Of a stretch of 6,991 nt of DNA, positions 1 to 6,239 are shown piece after piece. This DNA is from Mollicutes bacterium (GTDB lineage: Bacteria > Bacillota_I > Bacilli_A > RF39 > UBA660), in contig PWIL01000122.1 in NCBI GenBank assembly GCA_003560455.1, positions 1-6,991 on the forward strand, in the 5' to 3' direction. Numbering within the stretch: position 1 is the first letter of the stretch; each line of letters starts with the position of its first letter. A program made the position numbers and the translations under genes. The notes under the pieces were generated by a model. It made no database searches, was not told the DNA's origin, and saw only the letters and a program-made list of their open reading frames with translations.

Positions 1-579
1 ACAGATATTAAGCAAAAAGATATTATTTATCCGTTAGAGGGCTATTTTTTTCCGGCGCGTTATGAATTAAAAGATGCTGACGTTGATCCAGAATATGTTG
101 CATTTCGTTTTTTAGACCAGACCGCAGTGATTTATAATAAATATGAAGAAGATATAGAAAAATCAAACTTTACTTTTCATGAAATTTTAACCTTTGCCAG
201 CATTGTTGAACATGAAGCAGTTTATGATGAAGATCGACCAGTAATCGCCGGGGTATTTTACAATCGTTTAGCGCAAAATAGACGACTAGAAAGTTGTGCT
301 ACCTTAGGTTACGCTTTAGGAACATGGAAAACTGTTTATACTATTGCTGATACCGAAACAGAGCATCCGTATAACACCTATCGAAATCTAGGCCTGCCCC
401 CAGGTCCCGGAAATGCACCTGGTGAAAAAAGCATCCAAGCCGTTTTAAATCCAGCAGAAACCGATTATTTATATTTTCGGGCGGCTGTTTGTGATTTAAA
501 TGATAATAAAACTTACTTTTCAAAAACCTATGATGAACATCGAAGAATCGGCAGGGAACTGCGAAAGCAATGTGATTAA
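1..579 (+). CDS. mltG: Endolytic murein transglycosylase MltG, C-terminal part (5' end outside window)
   Basis: The reading frame is open from base 1 and ends at TAA 577-579, giving 192 visible codons; the N-terminal membrane anchor and LysM-like region lie upstream. MltG cleaves nascent peptidoglycan strands at the outer face of the cytoplasmic membrane and helps set glycan length. Family motifs appear in order: LEGYFFPARY (codons 13-22), the catalytic block ASIVEHE with the presumed catalytic Glu at codon 70 (bases 208-210), VFYNRL, ESCATLGYALG, YNTYRNLGLPPGPGNAPG, then YLYFRA and FSKTYDEH near the end. The C-terminus is a short basic tail. The stop codon directly abuts the trmR start, so the two are co-transcribed; B. 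subtilis yrrL-yrrM is arranged the same way. The identification is firm. Only the full length is unknown. Confidence 0.95.
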   Translation, partial: TDIKQKDIIYPLEGYFFPARYELKDADVDPEYVAFRFLDQTAVIYNKYEEDIEKSNFTFHEILTFASIVEHEAVYDEDRPVIAGVFYNRLAQNRRLESCATLGYALGTWKTVYTIADTETEHPYNTYRNLGLPPGPGNAPGEKSIQAVLNPAETDYLYFRAAVCDLNDNKTYFSKTYDEHRRIGRELRKQCD

Positions 580-1179
580 ATGATAACTGAAATAGAAAAA
601 AAATGCCTTGCTATGCAAATTCCGATTATTAAAAAAGAAACAAATGAATATATTGCAAAAATAATCAAAAAAAATCAAATTCAAGATATTTTAGAAATTG
701 GTAGTGGTGGTGGCTATTCAGCAATAAAAATGGCGTTATTAGATAAAAAAATTAAAATTATTACCATTGAAAAAGATAAAAATCATTATCAAGTGGCAAT
801 TGCAAATATCAAAAAAATGAACTTAGAAAACCAAATTGAAATTCTAAACGAAGACGCCTTAGAAACTAACTTAAATAAAAAATTTGATTTAATCTTTATT
901 GATGCTGCTAAAAGTAAGAATCAAGAATTCTTTTTAAAATTTAAAAACAATTTAAAAAAAGATGGAATAATTATTACTGATAATATAAATTTCCATGGTT
1001 TGCTCACGGCCAAAATAACTAATAAAAGTTTAAAAAGTTTAGTCAAAAAAATTAATAATTTTAAAGAATTTTTAAAAAATAATCAAGAATTTACAACTGA
1101 ATTTATTGATATTGGTGATGGTCTTAGTGTTTCTAGACAAAGAGGGGAAAATGAAAGAACTTGTTCTACAACCAAATAA
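580..1179 (+). CDS. trmR: TrmR-type tRNA 5-hydroxyuridine O-methyltransferase
   Basis: This is a class I SAM-dependent O-methyltransferase of 199 aa in the caffeoyl-CoA/catechol OMT-like family. Motif I, ILEIGSGGGYSA, lies at residues 37-48 (SAM binding). FIDAAK places Asp108, and TDN places Asp134-Asn135, at the three positions that hold the divalent metal in this family. TrmR methylates 5-hydroxyuridine at tRNA position 34 to 5-methoxyuridine, using SAM. The specific assignment rests mainly on its place before the two U32-family genes, as in B. subtilis yrrM-yrrN-yrrO. The ATG follows the mltG TAA with no gap and in the same frame, so no longer start is possible. The N-terminus is about 20 residues shorter than usual but still covers the conserved xIPII segment. 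I see no Shine-Dalgarno sequence, so translation is probably coupled to mltG. The last 12 residues (RGENERTCSTTK) extend past the usual GLSVS end and lie in the overlap with trhP1. Confidence 0.88.
   Translation: MITEIEKKCLAMQIPIIKKETNEYIAKIIKKNQIQDILEIGSGGGYSAIKMALLDKKIKIITIEKDKNHYQVAIANIKKMNLENQIEILNEDALETNLNKKFDLIFIDAAKSKNQEFFLKFKNNLKKDGIIITDNINFHGLLTAKITNKSLKSLVKKINNFKEFLKNNQEFTTEFIDIGDGLSVSRQRGENERTCSTTK
1139..1153 (+). promoter_or_regulatory. Ribosome binding site and ATG that fix the trhP1 start
   Basis: AAAGAGGGG (1139-1147) lies three bases before the ATG at 1151-1153, inside the 3' end of trmR. It supports starting trhP1 at 1151 rather than at the non-ATG codon 1106, which has no such site and would add 15 residues with no family match. 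The spacing is short but workable. Confidence 0.7.
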
Positions 1180-1981
1180 TTTAAAACAAATTGAACAAAA
1201 TTTAGAAATTAATAACTTTATTATCGGCATTAAGAATTTAAGCCTTAATGCTGGTTTTTTATGTAGTATCGAAAAAGCAAAAGAATTAATTAATCAATAT
1301 CCTGAAAAAAACTTTTTTATTAATTTAAATAAAAATTATCAAAATAAAGATATAAAAAATTTAAAAAAATTTTTAAAAGAAATGGCTAATCAAAAAATAG
1401 CAGGTATTTTATTTTGTGATTTTGCAATAATTGAACTTAGTCAAAAATATAGTTTTAATTTGATTTGGCATCACGAACATTTTGTGACTAATAGCGAAAC
1501 AATTAATGCAATATCAGAAATTAATGGCGCTGTCTTAGCGACTGAATTAAATATTAAAGAAATCAAAGAAATCAGAAAAAATACTAATAAAACATTATTT
1601 TTACAAGTCTTTGGTTATTTTCCAATTTACATTTCGGTTCGTAAACTAATTAAAAATTATTGTCAAACTTTCCAAATACAAAAACCAACTAAACAACTAC
1701 ATTTAACAACAGAAAATAACTTCCAACCCATTATCGAAGATCAACATGGCACTATTATTTATCATTCGGAAATGCTAAATGCCTTACCATTTCAAAAAGA
1801 AATAACTAAGTTGGATTATTTTATAATTAATGGTACTTTATTAACAAATAAGCAAGTAAAAACAGCAGTTGCTTGTTTTATAAATCAGGACCAAGAAACA
1901 TTAAGTAAAACATTTGCTAATTTAAATGCAGATCTATTTTTACAAAATGCTGATTATCAATTAAAAGGAGCCAAAAAATGA
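1151..1981 (+). CDS. trhP1: U32-family tRNA 5-hydroxyuridine synthesis protein TrhP1 (YrrN-like)
   Basis: A 276-aa protein of the peptidase U32 family, matching B. subtilis YrrN by position and general sequence but somewhat shorter than that protein (about 309 aa). Known members of the TrhP pair are not peptidases in this setting: they are needed to hydroxylate U34 of tRNA with a prephenate-dependent mechanism. Visible landmarks are the alternating beta-strand/helix pattern of a TIM barrel over residues 15-170, the FGYFPIYISVRKLIKNY segment that corresponds to the family GxxPLMVSxRxL block, and GTIIYHSEMLNALP, which matches the family strand GxxIxxSxxLxLL. It lacks the four-cysteine cluster seen in TrhP2, so it is probably the non-catalytic partner (inference). 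The start at 1151 overlaps trmR by 29 bases. The end overlaps trhP2 by four bases (ATGA), consistent with coupled translation and equal output. Its protein is very Lys/Asn/Ile rich, reflecting the low GC. Confidence 0.82.
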   Translation: MKELVLQPNNLKQIEQNLEINNFIIGIKNLSLNAGFLCSIEKAKELINQYPEKNFFINLNKNYQNKDIKNLKKFLKEMANQKIAGILFCDFAIIELSQKYSFNLIWHHEHFVTNSETINAISEINGAVLATELNIKEIKEIRKNTNKTLFLQVFGYFPIYISVRKLIKNYCQTFQIQKPTKQLHLTTENNFQPIIEDQHGTIIYHSEMLNALPFQKEITKLDYFIINGTLLTNKQVKTAVACFINQDQETLSKTFANLNADLFLQNADYQLKGAKK

Positions 1982-3153
1982 AGCCAGAACTATTAGCACC
2001 AGCCGGTGATTATCAAAAATTAAAATGGGCGATTTGGTATGGTGCAGATGCTGTCTATATTGGGGGACCATTATTTGGATTACGGGCGAATGCTGGTAAT
2101 TTTAGTTTGGCTGAAATAAAAAAAGCCACGCTATTTGCTCATCAACATCAAAAAAAAGTTTATGTTACCATTAATATTGCTTTTCATCATCAAGAATTAA
2201 AAAAAATAACCACCTATTTAAAAAAACTAGATGAAATAAACGTTGATGCAATTATTGTTAGTGATTTTTATATCTTAAAACTAGCTAAAAAAATAACAAA
2301 ATTAGCCGTTTTTATTTCTACGCAAGCATCAGTTATGAATTATCAAGCGGCAAGATATTATCAAAAAAATGGCGCTGATAGAATTATTTTAGCCAGAGAA
2401 TTACCTAAAAATGATATTATAAAAATAAAAAAAGAAACTAATTTAGAATTAGAAACATTTATTCATGGTGCGATGTGTTCAGCGATTAGTGGTCGCTGTG
2501 TTTTATCAAATTATCTAACTAATCGCGATGCTAATCGTGGTGGTTGTAGTCAAGTTTGTCGATGGAATTTTGATTTATACGAAGTAAAAAAATTAATAGA
2601 TTCAAATTTTGCAATTGCTGCTAAAGATTTAATTATGGTTGATCACTTATCAGAATTAATTCAAATGGAAATTGATTCTTTTAAAATAGAAGGACGAATG
2701 CGTTCAATCTATTATATTGCAACAATTGTTTCTATTTATCGCCGTTTAATTGATAATATTTATGCAAATCCTAATTATAAAATTTCTAAACAAGATTATC
2801 AAAGATTATACCAAACAGCTAATCGAGAATTAATTTCCCAATTTTTTCAAAAGGGTGATTGTCAAGAATATCAATATTATAATAATCGCGAAGAAATATC
2901 CAATCAAGACTTTTTAGGAATTGTTTTAAAAAACAAAAAGAATTTAATTCTAGTTGAACAACGAAATTATTTTCAAGCTAATCAAAAAGTTGAAATTTTT
3001 GGACCTCATCAAACGCCAAAGCAATATCAAATCAAGCAGATTTATGATGAAGATATGCAAAAAATTGACGTTGTTCGACATCCAAAACAAAAAGTATATT
3101 TAGATGTTGGACAATCTATTTCCCCGAATAGTTTAATTTGTAAAATAATTTGA
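1978..3153 (+). CDS. trhP2: U32-family tRNA 5-hydroxyuridine synthesis protein TrhP2 (YrrO-like)
   Basis: A 391-aa protein of the peptidase U32 family. It opens with MKPELLAPAGDYQKLKWAI and then YGADAVYIGG, the classic N-terminal block. The family signature ETFIHGAMCSAISGRC follows at residues 159-174. Cys167, Cys174, Cys190 and Cys194 (the last two in GGCSQVCRW) form the four-cysteine set expected to hold an iron-sulfur cluster. AAKDLIMVDHL and SFKIEGRMRS are further conserved barrel strands. From about residue 300 there is a small beta-rich C-terminal domain (LGIVLKNKKNLILVEQRN and onward), as in YrrO. Together with TrhP1 it makes 5-hydroxyuridine at tRNA position 34, the substrate of TrmR. 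The start has a good site, AAAAGGAG (1963-1970), seven bases upstream, and overlaps the trhP1 stop. The TGA stop lies within the -35 box of the greA promoter. It is slightly shorter than YrrO (about 422 aa) but looks intact. Confidence 0.92.
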   Translation: MKPELLAPAGDYQKLKWAIWYGADAVYIGGPLFGLRANAGNFSLAEIKKATLFAHQHQKKVYVTINIAFHHQELKKITTYLKKLDEINVDAIIVSDFYILKLAKKITKLAVFISTQASVMNYQAARYYQKNGADRIILARELPKNDIIKIKKETNLELETFIHGAMCSAISGRCVLSNYLTNRDANRGGCSQVCRWNFDLYEVKKLIDSNFAIAAKDLIMVDHLSELIQMEIDSFKIEGRMRSIYYIATIVSIYRRLIDNIYANPNYKISKQDYQRLYQTANRELISQFFQKGDCQEYQYYNNREEISNQDFLGIVLKNKKNLILVEQRNYFQANQKVEIFGPHQTPKQYQIKQIYDEDMQKIDVVRHPKQKVYLDVGQSISPNSLICKII

Positions 3154-3178
3154 CAAAATATTTAAACTATAGTATTAT
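3150..3178 (+). promoter_or_regulatory. Sigma-A promoter of greA
   Basis: TTGACA (3150-3155), a 17-base spacer, and TATTAT (3173-3178). The -35 box overlaps the trhP2 stop codon (3151-3153). Transcription should begin near 3185, giving a leader of about 35 bases before the TTG start of greA. I see no terminator between trhP2 and this promoter, so read-through from the upstream operon is also likely. Confidence 0.85.
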
Positions 3179-3206
3179 TTTGAAAGTTCATTTTTTTGAG
3201 AAAGCA

Positions 3207-3222
3207 AGAGGTGAGAAATTTG
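3207..3222 (+). promoter_or_regulatory. Ribosome binding site and TTG start of greA
   Basis: AGAGGTGAG (3207-3215) is a near-complete match to the Bacillota anti-Shine-Dalgarno partner. The TTG at 3220-3222 follows at normal spacing and gives the usual GreA N-terminus. The upstream in-frame TTG at 3196 lies only about 11 bases past the predicted transcription start and has no ribosome site, so it is disfavoured. Confidence 0.8.
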
Positions 3223-3693
3223 AAAGAAAAAAACAAACATTTTTTAACGGCTAATGGTTTAGCAGAATTAGAAGCAGAATTATCAAAATTAAAATTAGAA
3301 AAACGACCAGAAGTAGTTAAAAATTTAAAAGAAGCTAAAGCGTTAGGTGATTTGAGTGAAAACGCTGAATATGATTCAGCACGAGCTGAGCAGGCCGAAA
3401 TAGAAGGTCGGATTAAAGAATTAGAAATAATTTTAGATAATCATCTATTAGTACCTGAAGGTGATGGTAAAACTGTTAATATTGGTAGTCGCGTCAAACT
3501 ATTATATGTTGCTGAAAAAGAAGAAGAAGAATATTTGATAGTTGGCAAGACAGAAGCTGATCCGTTTGAAAATAAAATTTCCAATGAATCAGACATTGCT
3601 AAAGCGATTATTGGCAAAAAAGTTGGCGATGAAGTTACCGTTAATAGTAAAGCTGGTTCATATAAATTAAAAATAAAGAAAATCTTAAAATAA
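3220..3693 (+). CDS. greA: Transcription elongation factor GreA
   Basis: A 157-aa GreA, the family's typical length. It inserts a coiled coil into the secondary channel of RNA polymerase and stimulates cleavage of the 3' end of backtracked transcripts, rescuing arrested complexes. The N-terminal coiled coil spans about residues 1-75: HFLTANGLAELEAEL, then the signature GDLSENAEYDSARAEQAEIE with the acidic tip residues, then IKELEIIL. The C-terminal FKBP-like domain follows from about residue 80 (VNIGSRVKLLYV, YLIVGKTEADPFENKISN, AIIGKKVGDEV) and ends in a typical Lys/Ile-rich strand. The chosen start is TTG at 3220. Starting at TTG 3196 would add eight residues not seen in the family. The gene has its own promoter and terminator, so it is a one-gene unit that may also receive read-through from trhP2. 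In B. subtilis greA also follows yrrO, but with udk in between. Confidence 0.96.
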   Translation: MKEKNKHFLTANGLAELEAELSKLKLEKRPEVVKNLKEAKALGDLSENAEYDSARAEQAEIEGRIKELEIILDNHLLVPEGDGKTVNIGSRVKLLYVAEKEEEEYLIVGKTEADPFENKISNESDIAKAIIGKKVGDEVTVNSKAGSYKLKIKKILK

Positions 3694-3712
3694 CACTATT
3701 TGTGTTATTTTT
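3687..3712 (+). terminator. Intrinsic terminator of greA
   Basis: A perfect 10-bp stem, AAAATAACAC (3687-3696) with GTGTTATTTT (3702-3711), around a TATTT loop; the U-rich side of the stem serves as the tail. The greA stop codon (3691-3693) is part of the stem. The stem is mostly A-T, so it may leak. Confidence 0.7.
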
Positions 3713-3722
3713 ATTGATAAGG

Positions 3723-3750
3723 TTGACAAAAAAAATGAGTAAGATATACT
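3723..3750 (+). promoter_or_regulatory. Sigma-A promoter of tig
   Basis: Consensus TTGACA (3723-3728), a 16-base spacer, and TATACT (3745-3750). Transcription should start near 3757, leaving a leader of only about 12 bases that begins almost at the ribosome site GAGGAGG (3758-3764). Confidence 0.87.
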
Positions 3751-3768
3751 TATAGTTGAGGAGGAATT

Positions 3769-5019
3769 ATGGAAAAGAAAAACACTAAAGAAATTACAAT
3801 TAAAATCGAAGGAAAAGAATGGGAAGAAGCACTTGATAAAGCATTTCAAAAAGAAAATGAAAAGGTGACAATTGATGGCTTTCGCCAAGGAAAGGCGCCA
3901 AAAGAAGTTTATTTAAAAAAGCACGGAATTGGCTCATTGTTAATGCCGGCTGCAGAATTAAAATTTGAAGACGCTTATTTAAAAATGATTGATGAGCATA
4001 AAGATTTAGAAATCGTTGCCCGGCCGCAAGGGGATATTGTTAAACTAGAAGAAAGTGGTGTTGAATATCGCTTTATTTTAACTCTACGTCCAGAAATTAA
4101 ATTAGGTGAATATCAAAATTTAGATGTTCAAAAGCCCAATATTGAAGTTACTGAAGAAGAAATTGCTGAAGAACTTGCTAATATGAAAAAACAATATGCC
4201 GAATTAATTATTAAAAAAGGTGCTGCTGAATTAGGTGACACCGTGGTGATTGATTTTGTTGGAACTAAAGATGGAGAAGAATTTCCTGGCGGTTCAGCAG
4301 AAGATCATGCATTAGAATTAGGAAGTAATACTTTTATTCCTGGTTTTGAAGAAAAACTAGTTGGTGTCCAAGCCGGTGATGAAAAAATTGTTGAATTACA
4401 ATTTCCAGAAGAATATCCAAATGAAGAATTAAAAGGTCAAGATGTGGAATTTAAAGTGACAGTTAAAGAAGTAAAAGAAAAAAAAGAAGCAGAATTAAAT
4501 GATGACTTTTTTGCTGACCTTGGCATGGAAGGAATTAATGATGAAGCATCACTAAAAGAACAATTAAAAGAAAATATTCAAGTTCGCAAAGAAAATGAAG
4601 CTGAAAATGAATACATGACAAAACTTTTTGATGCAGCAATTGCCAATATGGAAGTTGAAGTTCCAGATACAATGGTTAAAGATGAAATAGAACGCATGCT
4701 AGAAACTTATGGTCAACAATTAAAAATGCAAGGTATTCAATTAGAAGATTATTTTAAAATGACTAATACTAAAGAAGAAGACTTAAAGAAAATGATGCAA
4801 CCAGAAGCATTAAAAAGAGTTCAAACGCGGTTATTATTAGAAGAAATCGTTAAAAAAGAAAATTTAGAAGCAGATGAGCAAGAAGCCGAAAAATTATTAT
4901 CAGAAATGGCTGAAAAACACCAAACTGATAAAGATGAATTATTAAAAATGTATGGTGGTCTTGAACCATTAAAATATGAACTGCGAATGCGTAAAGCAAT
5001 TGATATAATAAAGGGCTAG
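3769..5019 (+). CDS. tig: Trigger factor (ribosome-associated chaperone and peptidyl-prolyl isomerase)
   Basis: A 416-aa trigger factor, slightly shorter than the usual 425-435 aa. It binds near the ribosomal exit tunnel and shields nascent chains. The N-terminal ribosome-binding domain (about residues 1-145) carries the signature GFRQGKAP at residues 37-44, followed by PxxV. The FKBP-type isomerase domain runs from GDTVVIDFVG (residue 156) through FPGGSAEDHALELGSNTF and IPGFEEKLVG to VEFKVTVKEVKEK (about residue 240). The helical C-terminal substrate cradle follows, with DDFFADLG, VPDTMVKDEIERML and a Glu/Lys-rich end. The start ATG has AGGAGG four bases upstream and gives a family-like N-terminus, about eight residues shorter than in B. 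subtilis. The gene is alone between its own promoter and terminator; in many Bacillota it instead precedes clpX, which is not seen here. Confidence 0.97.
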   Translation: MEKKNTKEITIKIEGKEWEEALDKAFQKENEKVTIDGFRQGKAPKEVYLKKHGIGSLLMPAAELKFEDAYLKMIDEHKDLEIVARPQGDIVKLEESGVEYRFILTLRPEIKLGEYQNLDVQKPNIEVTEEEIAEELANMKKQYAELIIKKGAAELGDTVVIDFVGTKDGEEFPGGSAEDHALELGSNTFIPGFEEKLVGVQAGDEKIVELQFPEEYPNEELKGQDVEFKVTVKEVKEKKEAELNDDFFADLGMEGINDEASLKEQLKENIQVRKENEAENEYMTKLFDAAIANMEVEVPDTMVKDEIERMLETYGQQLKMQGIQLEDYFKMTNTKEEDLKKMMQPEALKRVQTRLLLEEIVKKENLEADEQEAEKLLSEMAEKHQTDKDELLKMYGGLEPLKYELRMRKAIDIIKG

Positions 5020-5038
5020 TGAATAGCTCTTTTTTTTT
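5010..5038 (+). terminator. Intrinsic terminator of tig
   Basis: Stem AAAGGGCT (5010-5017) with AGCTCTTT (5025-5032), including one G-U pair, loop AGTGAAT, and an uninterrupted T run to 5038. The TAG stop of tig (5017-5019) sits at the top of the stem and in the loop. Confidence 0.85.
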
Positions 5039-5044
5039 AATTAA

Positions 5045-5056
5045 AAAGTTGTCAAG
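5045..5056 (+). repeat. 12-bp box AAAGTTGTCAAG, copy 1 (copy 2 at 6290-6301)
   Basis: The same 12 bases occur ahead of two of the three surface-protein genes. This copy contains the -35 box of the promoter at 5049-5077. Copy 2 has no -10 box at the right distance. It could be a shared regulator site or simply a similar promoter element. Confidence 0.4.
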
Positions 5057-5077
5057 CTGTTAGTTTTTTGATATACT
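5049..5077 (+). promoter_or_regulatory. Sigma-A promoter of the first surface-protein gene
   Basis: TTGTCA (5049-5054), a 17-base spacer, and TATACT (5072-5077). It lies directly after the tig terminator. Transcription should start near 5084, with AAAGGAGGG (5087-5095) as the ribosome site five bases before the ATG at 5101. Confidence 0.83.
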
Positions 5078-5100
5078 TAGATGTGTAAAGGAGGGTATAA

Positions 5101-5610
5101 ATGGATAATAAAAGAAATTGGGTAATTGGGGGGTTATTATTTGCAATTATGTTAATGACAATTGGTTATGCAGCATTGTCACAAGAATTACAAATTACTG
5201 GTACAGCGGGAATTGATGCTGATTGGAATGTTGAAATTACAACAATTGCTTTAGACGATTCACATGGTATTAATCAAGTGACAATACCTGATTATACAGC
5301 AACAACGGCAACTTTTGATGTTGATTTGTTATTTCCATCAGCATATGCCGAATATCGAATTGAAATAAATAATAACGGAACTATTGATGCTAAAGTGTCT
5401 TCAATAGAAATTGAACAATCTACTGATCTTGCGGATGTATATTTTCAAGTAACAGGAGTTGATGTTGATGATGAATTACCGGTTGGTGGGAATCACACAG
5501 TAACTGTTTATGTTGAGTGGGATCCAGAAGCAGAGTATGTGCCAGAAGAACCTGATCCAATTGAAGAAACATTAACAGTTACAATACTTTATGGTCAAGA
5601 TATTGAATAA
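5101..5610 (+). CDS. Small acidic surface protein with N-terminal membrane segment, paralog 1
   Basis: A 169-aa protein that I cannot assign to a named family with confidence. The short tip MDNKRNW is followed by one hydrophobic segment (residues 8-27, ending GYAALSQ) that could be an anchor or a cleavable signal. Then comes ELQITGTAGIDADWNVEI, which is nearly repeated in the next gene. The ectodomain (about residues 30-169) is rich in alternating hydrophobic/polar strands, as in an Ig-like beta sandwich. It has motifs NNNGTIDAKV, LPVGGNHTVTVYVEW and a C-terminal strand TLTVTILYGQ. It has about 31 acidic residues, one Arg, one Lys and no Cys. A Pro/Glu stretch (EYVPEEPDPIEE) precedes the last strand. 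There is no LPXTG motif or second membrane segment. The overall plan recalls TasA/camelysin-type proteins, but no diagnostic motif confirms this. The gene has its own strong promoter, and no terminator separates it from the next gene. Confidence 0.8.
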   Translation: MDNKRNWVIGGLLFAIMLMTIGYAALSQELQITGTAGIDADWNVEITTIALDDSHGINQVTIPDYTATTATFDVDLLFPSAYAEYRIEINNNGTIDAKVSSIEIEQSTDLADVYFQVTGVDVDDELPVGGNHTVTVYVEWDPEAEYVPEEPDPIEETLTVTILYGQDIE

Positions 5611-5671
5611 AAAAATTGTTTAAACATAATGTTAAGTAATTCAAAAAAATTATTTATTATAATTTAGACTA

Positions 5672-5680
5672 TGTTATAAT
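5672..5680 (+). promoter_or_regulatory. Extended -10 promoter of the second surface-protein gene
   Basis: TGTTATAAT: a perfect TATAAT (5675-5680) with the TGn extension. No good -35 box lies 16-18 bases upstream (ATTTAT is the best). Transcription should start near 5687, just before the ribosome site AAGGAGGG (5688-5695). Confidence 0.7.
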
Positions 5681-5700
5681 ATGTTTGAAGGAGGGATAGA

Positions 5701-6189
5701 ATGAAGAATAATAAAAATTGGTTAATTGGAGGATTGCTAGCTGCAATTGTTGTAATGGCTGTTGGTTATGCAGCATTATCGCAAGAGTTAGAAATTTTCG
5801 GTACAGCCCAAATTGATGCTGATTGGAATGTTGAAATTGCTGAAATTAATGAAGTAACAACGGATTATGCGGTAACTGAAGCAATTAGTTCTACTGAGAC
5901 TACTGCAACTTTTGTAGTTGATTTGCAGCAACCAGGAGCTAGCGCTGTTTATGATGTTGTAATTGAAAATAATGGAACTATTAATGCCATTATTGATTCA
6001 ATTGATTTTCAACAAACTACAAATATGGCCGATATAACTTTTGCACTTAGCGGTATTACTGAAAATCAAGAACTAGATGTTGAAGGTTCACATACAGCAA
6101 CATTGACAGTTGAATGGGATATCGCAGGCGAATATGTGCCAGATTTAACTGAAGAAGTTACGCTTACAATTAATTATGTCCAAAACTAA
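5701..6189 (+). CDS. Small acidic surface protein with N-terminal membrane segment, paralog 2
   Basis: A 162-aa paralog of the preceding gene with the same layout. It has the tip MKNNKNW, a hydrophobic segment (residues 8-27, ending GYAALSQ), the linker ELEIFGTAQIDADWNVEI, and a beta-rich ectodomain with ENNGTINAI, LDVEGSHTATLTVEWD and a final strand VTLTINYVQ. From residue 6 to the end there is not one Lys or Arg, against about 26 Asp/Glu from residue 29 on; there is no Cys. It lacks the Pro/Glu insertion of paralog 1 before the last strand (only EYVPDLTEE). There is no sortase signal. AAGGAGGG (5688-5695) precedes the ATG at good spacing. It may be transcribed from its own extended -10 promoter and by read-through from the first gene. 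The function is unknown. An extracellular, protease-resistant structural or adhesive role is only a guess. Confidence 0.8.
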   Translation: MKNNKNWLIGGLLAAIVVMAVGYAALSQELEIFGTAQIDADWNVEIAEINEVTTDYAVTEAISSTETTATFVVDLQQPGASAVYDVVIENNGTINAIIDSIDFQQTTNMADITFALSGITENQELDVEGSHTATLTVEWDIAGEYVPDLTEEVTLTINYVQN

Positions 6190-6239
6190 AAAAAACTAGG
6201 GAGCGTTTGTGAAAAAAACATTTTAAAAAGAACTCTTAT

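Larger units (their letters stand above)
5101..6189 (+). repeat. Tandem duplication of a surface-protein gene
   Basis: The genes at 5101-5610 and 5701-6189 are paralogs, with start codons exactly 600 bases apart. By hand alignment 34 of the first 46 residues are identical. The longest run of identical DNA I see is 28 bases, at 5211-5238 and 5811-5838. Similarity drops in the ectodomain but keeps the NNGTI, DADWNVEI and VEWD blocks, so the copies are old and diverging rather than recent. Confidence 0.85.

Noticed and set aside
341..523. Minus-strand open frame of 60 codons inside mltG
   Set aside because: It lies opposite strong MltG motifs and has no ribosome site, promoter or family-like sequence.
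1106..1150. Longer trhP1 reading starting at 1106
   Set aside because: The added 15 residues lie within the conserved C-terminus of trmR, have no ribosome site and no family match. ATG 1151 has AAAGAGGGG just upstream.
1979..3153. UGA read as tryptophan (mollicute code)
   Set aside because: TGA ends trhP1 and trhP2 at the expected lengths, and tryptophan is encoded by TGG throughout, so the standard bacterial code applies.
3154..3182. Hairpin CAAAATA/TATTTTG between trhP2 and greA as a terminator
   Set aside because: It is only 7 bp, almost all A-T, with a 15-base loop. The T run starts nine bases past the stem, and the sequence is the greA promoter itself.
3685..3888. Minus-strand open frame of 67 codons opposite the greA terminator and tig start
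   Set aside because: Its Phe/Cys/Ser-rich sequence is the reverse reading of Lys/Glu codons in tig. It has no ribosome site.
5618..5665. GTTTAAAC palindrome and the AAATTAT/ATAATTT inverted repeat between the two paralogs
   Set aside because: Both are short and A/T-dominated with no T tail after the stem. They are expected by chance in such a spacer and are not a convincing terminator or operator.
6209..6226. Five-codon frame GTG AAA AAA ACA TTT TAA after AGGGAG
   Set aside because: It looks like a gene start, but such a short frame in AT-rich spacer occurs easily by chance. It could be a leader peptide or gene remnant, with nothing further to support either.
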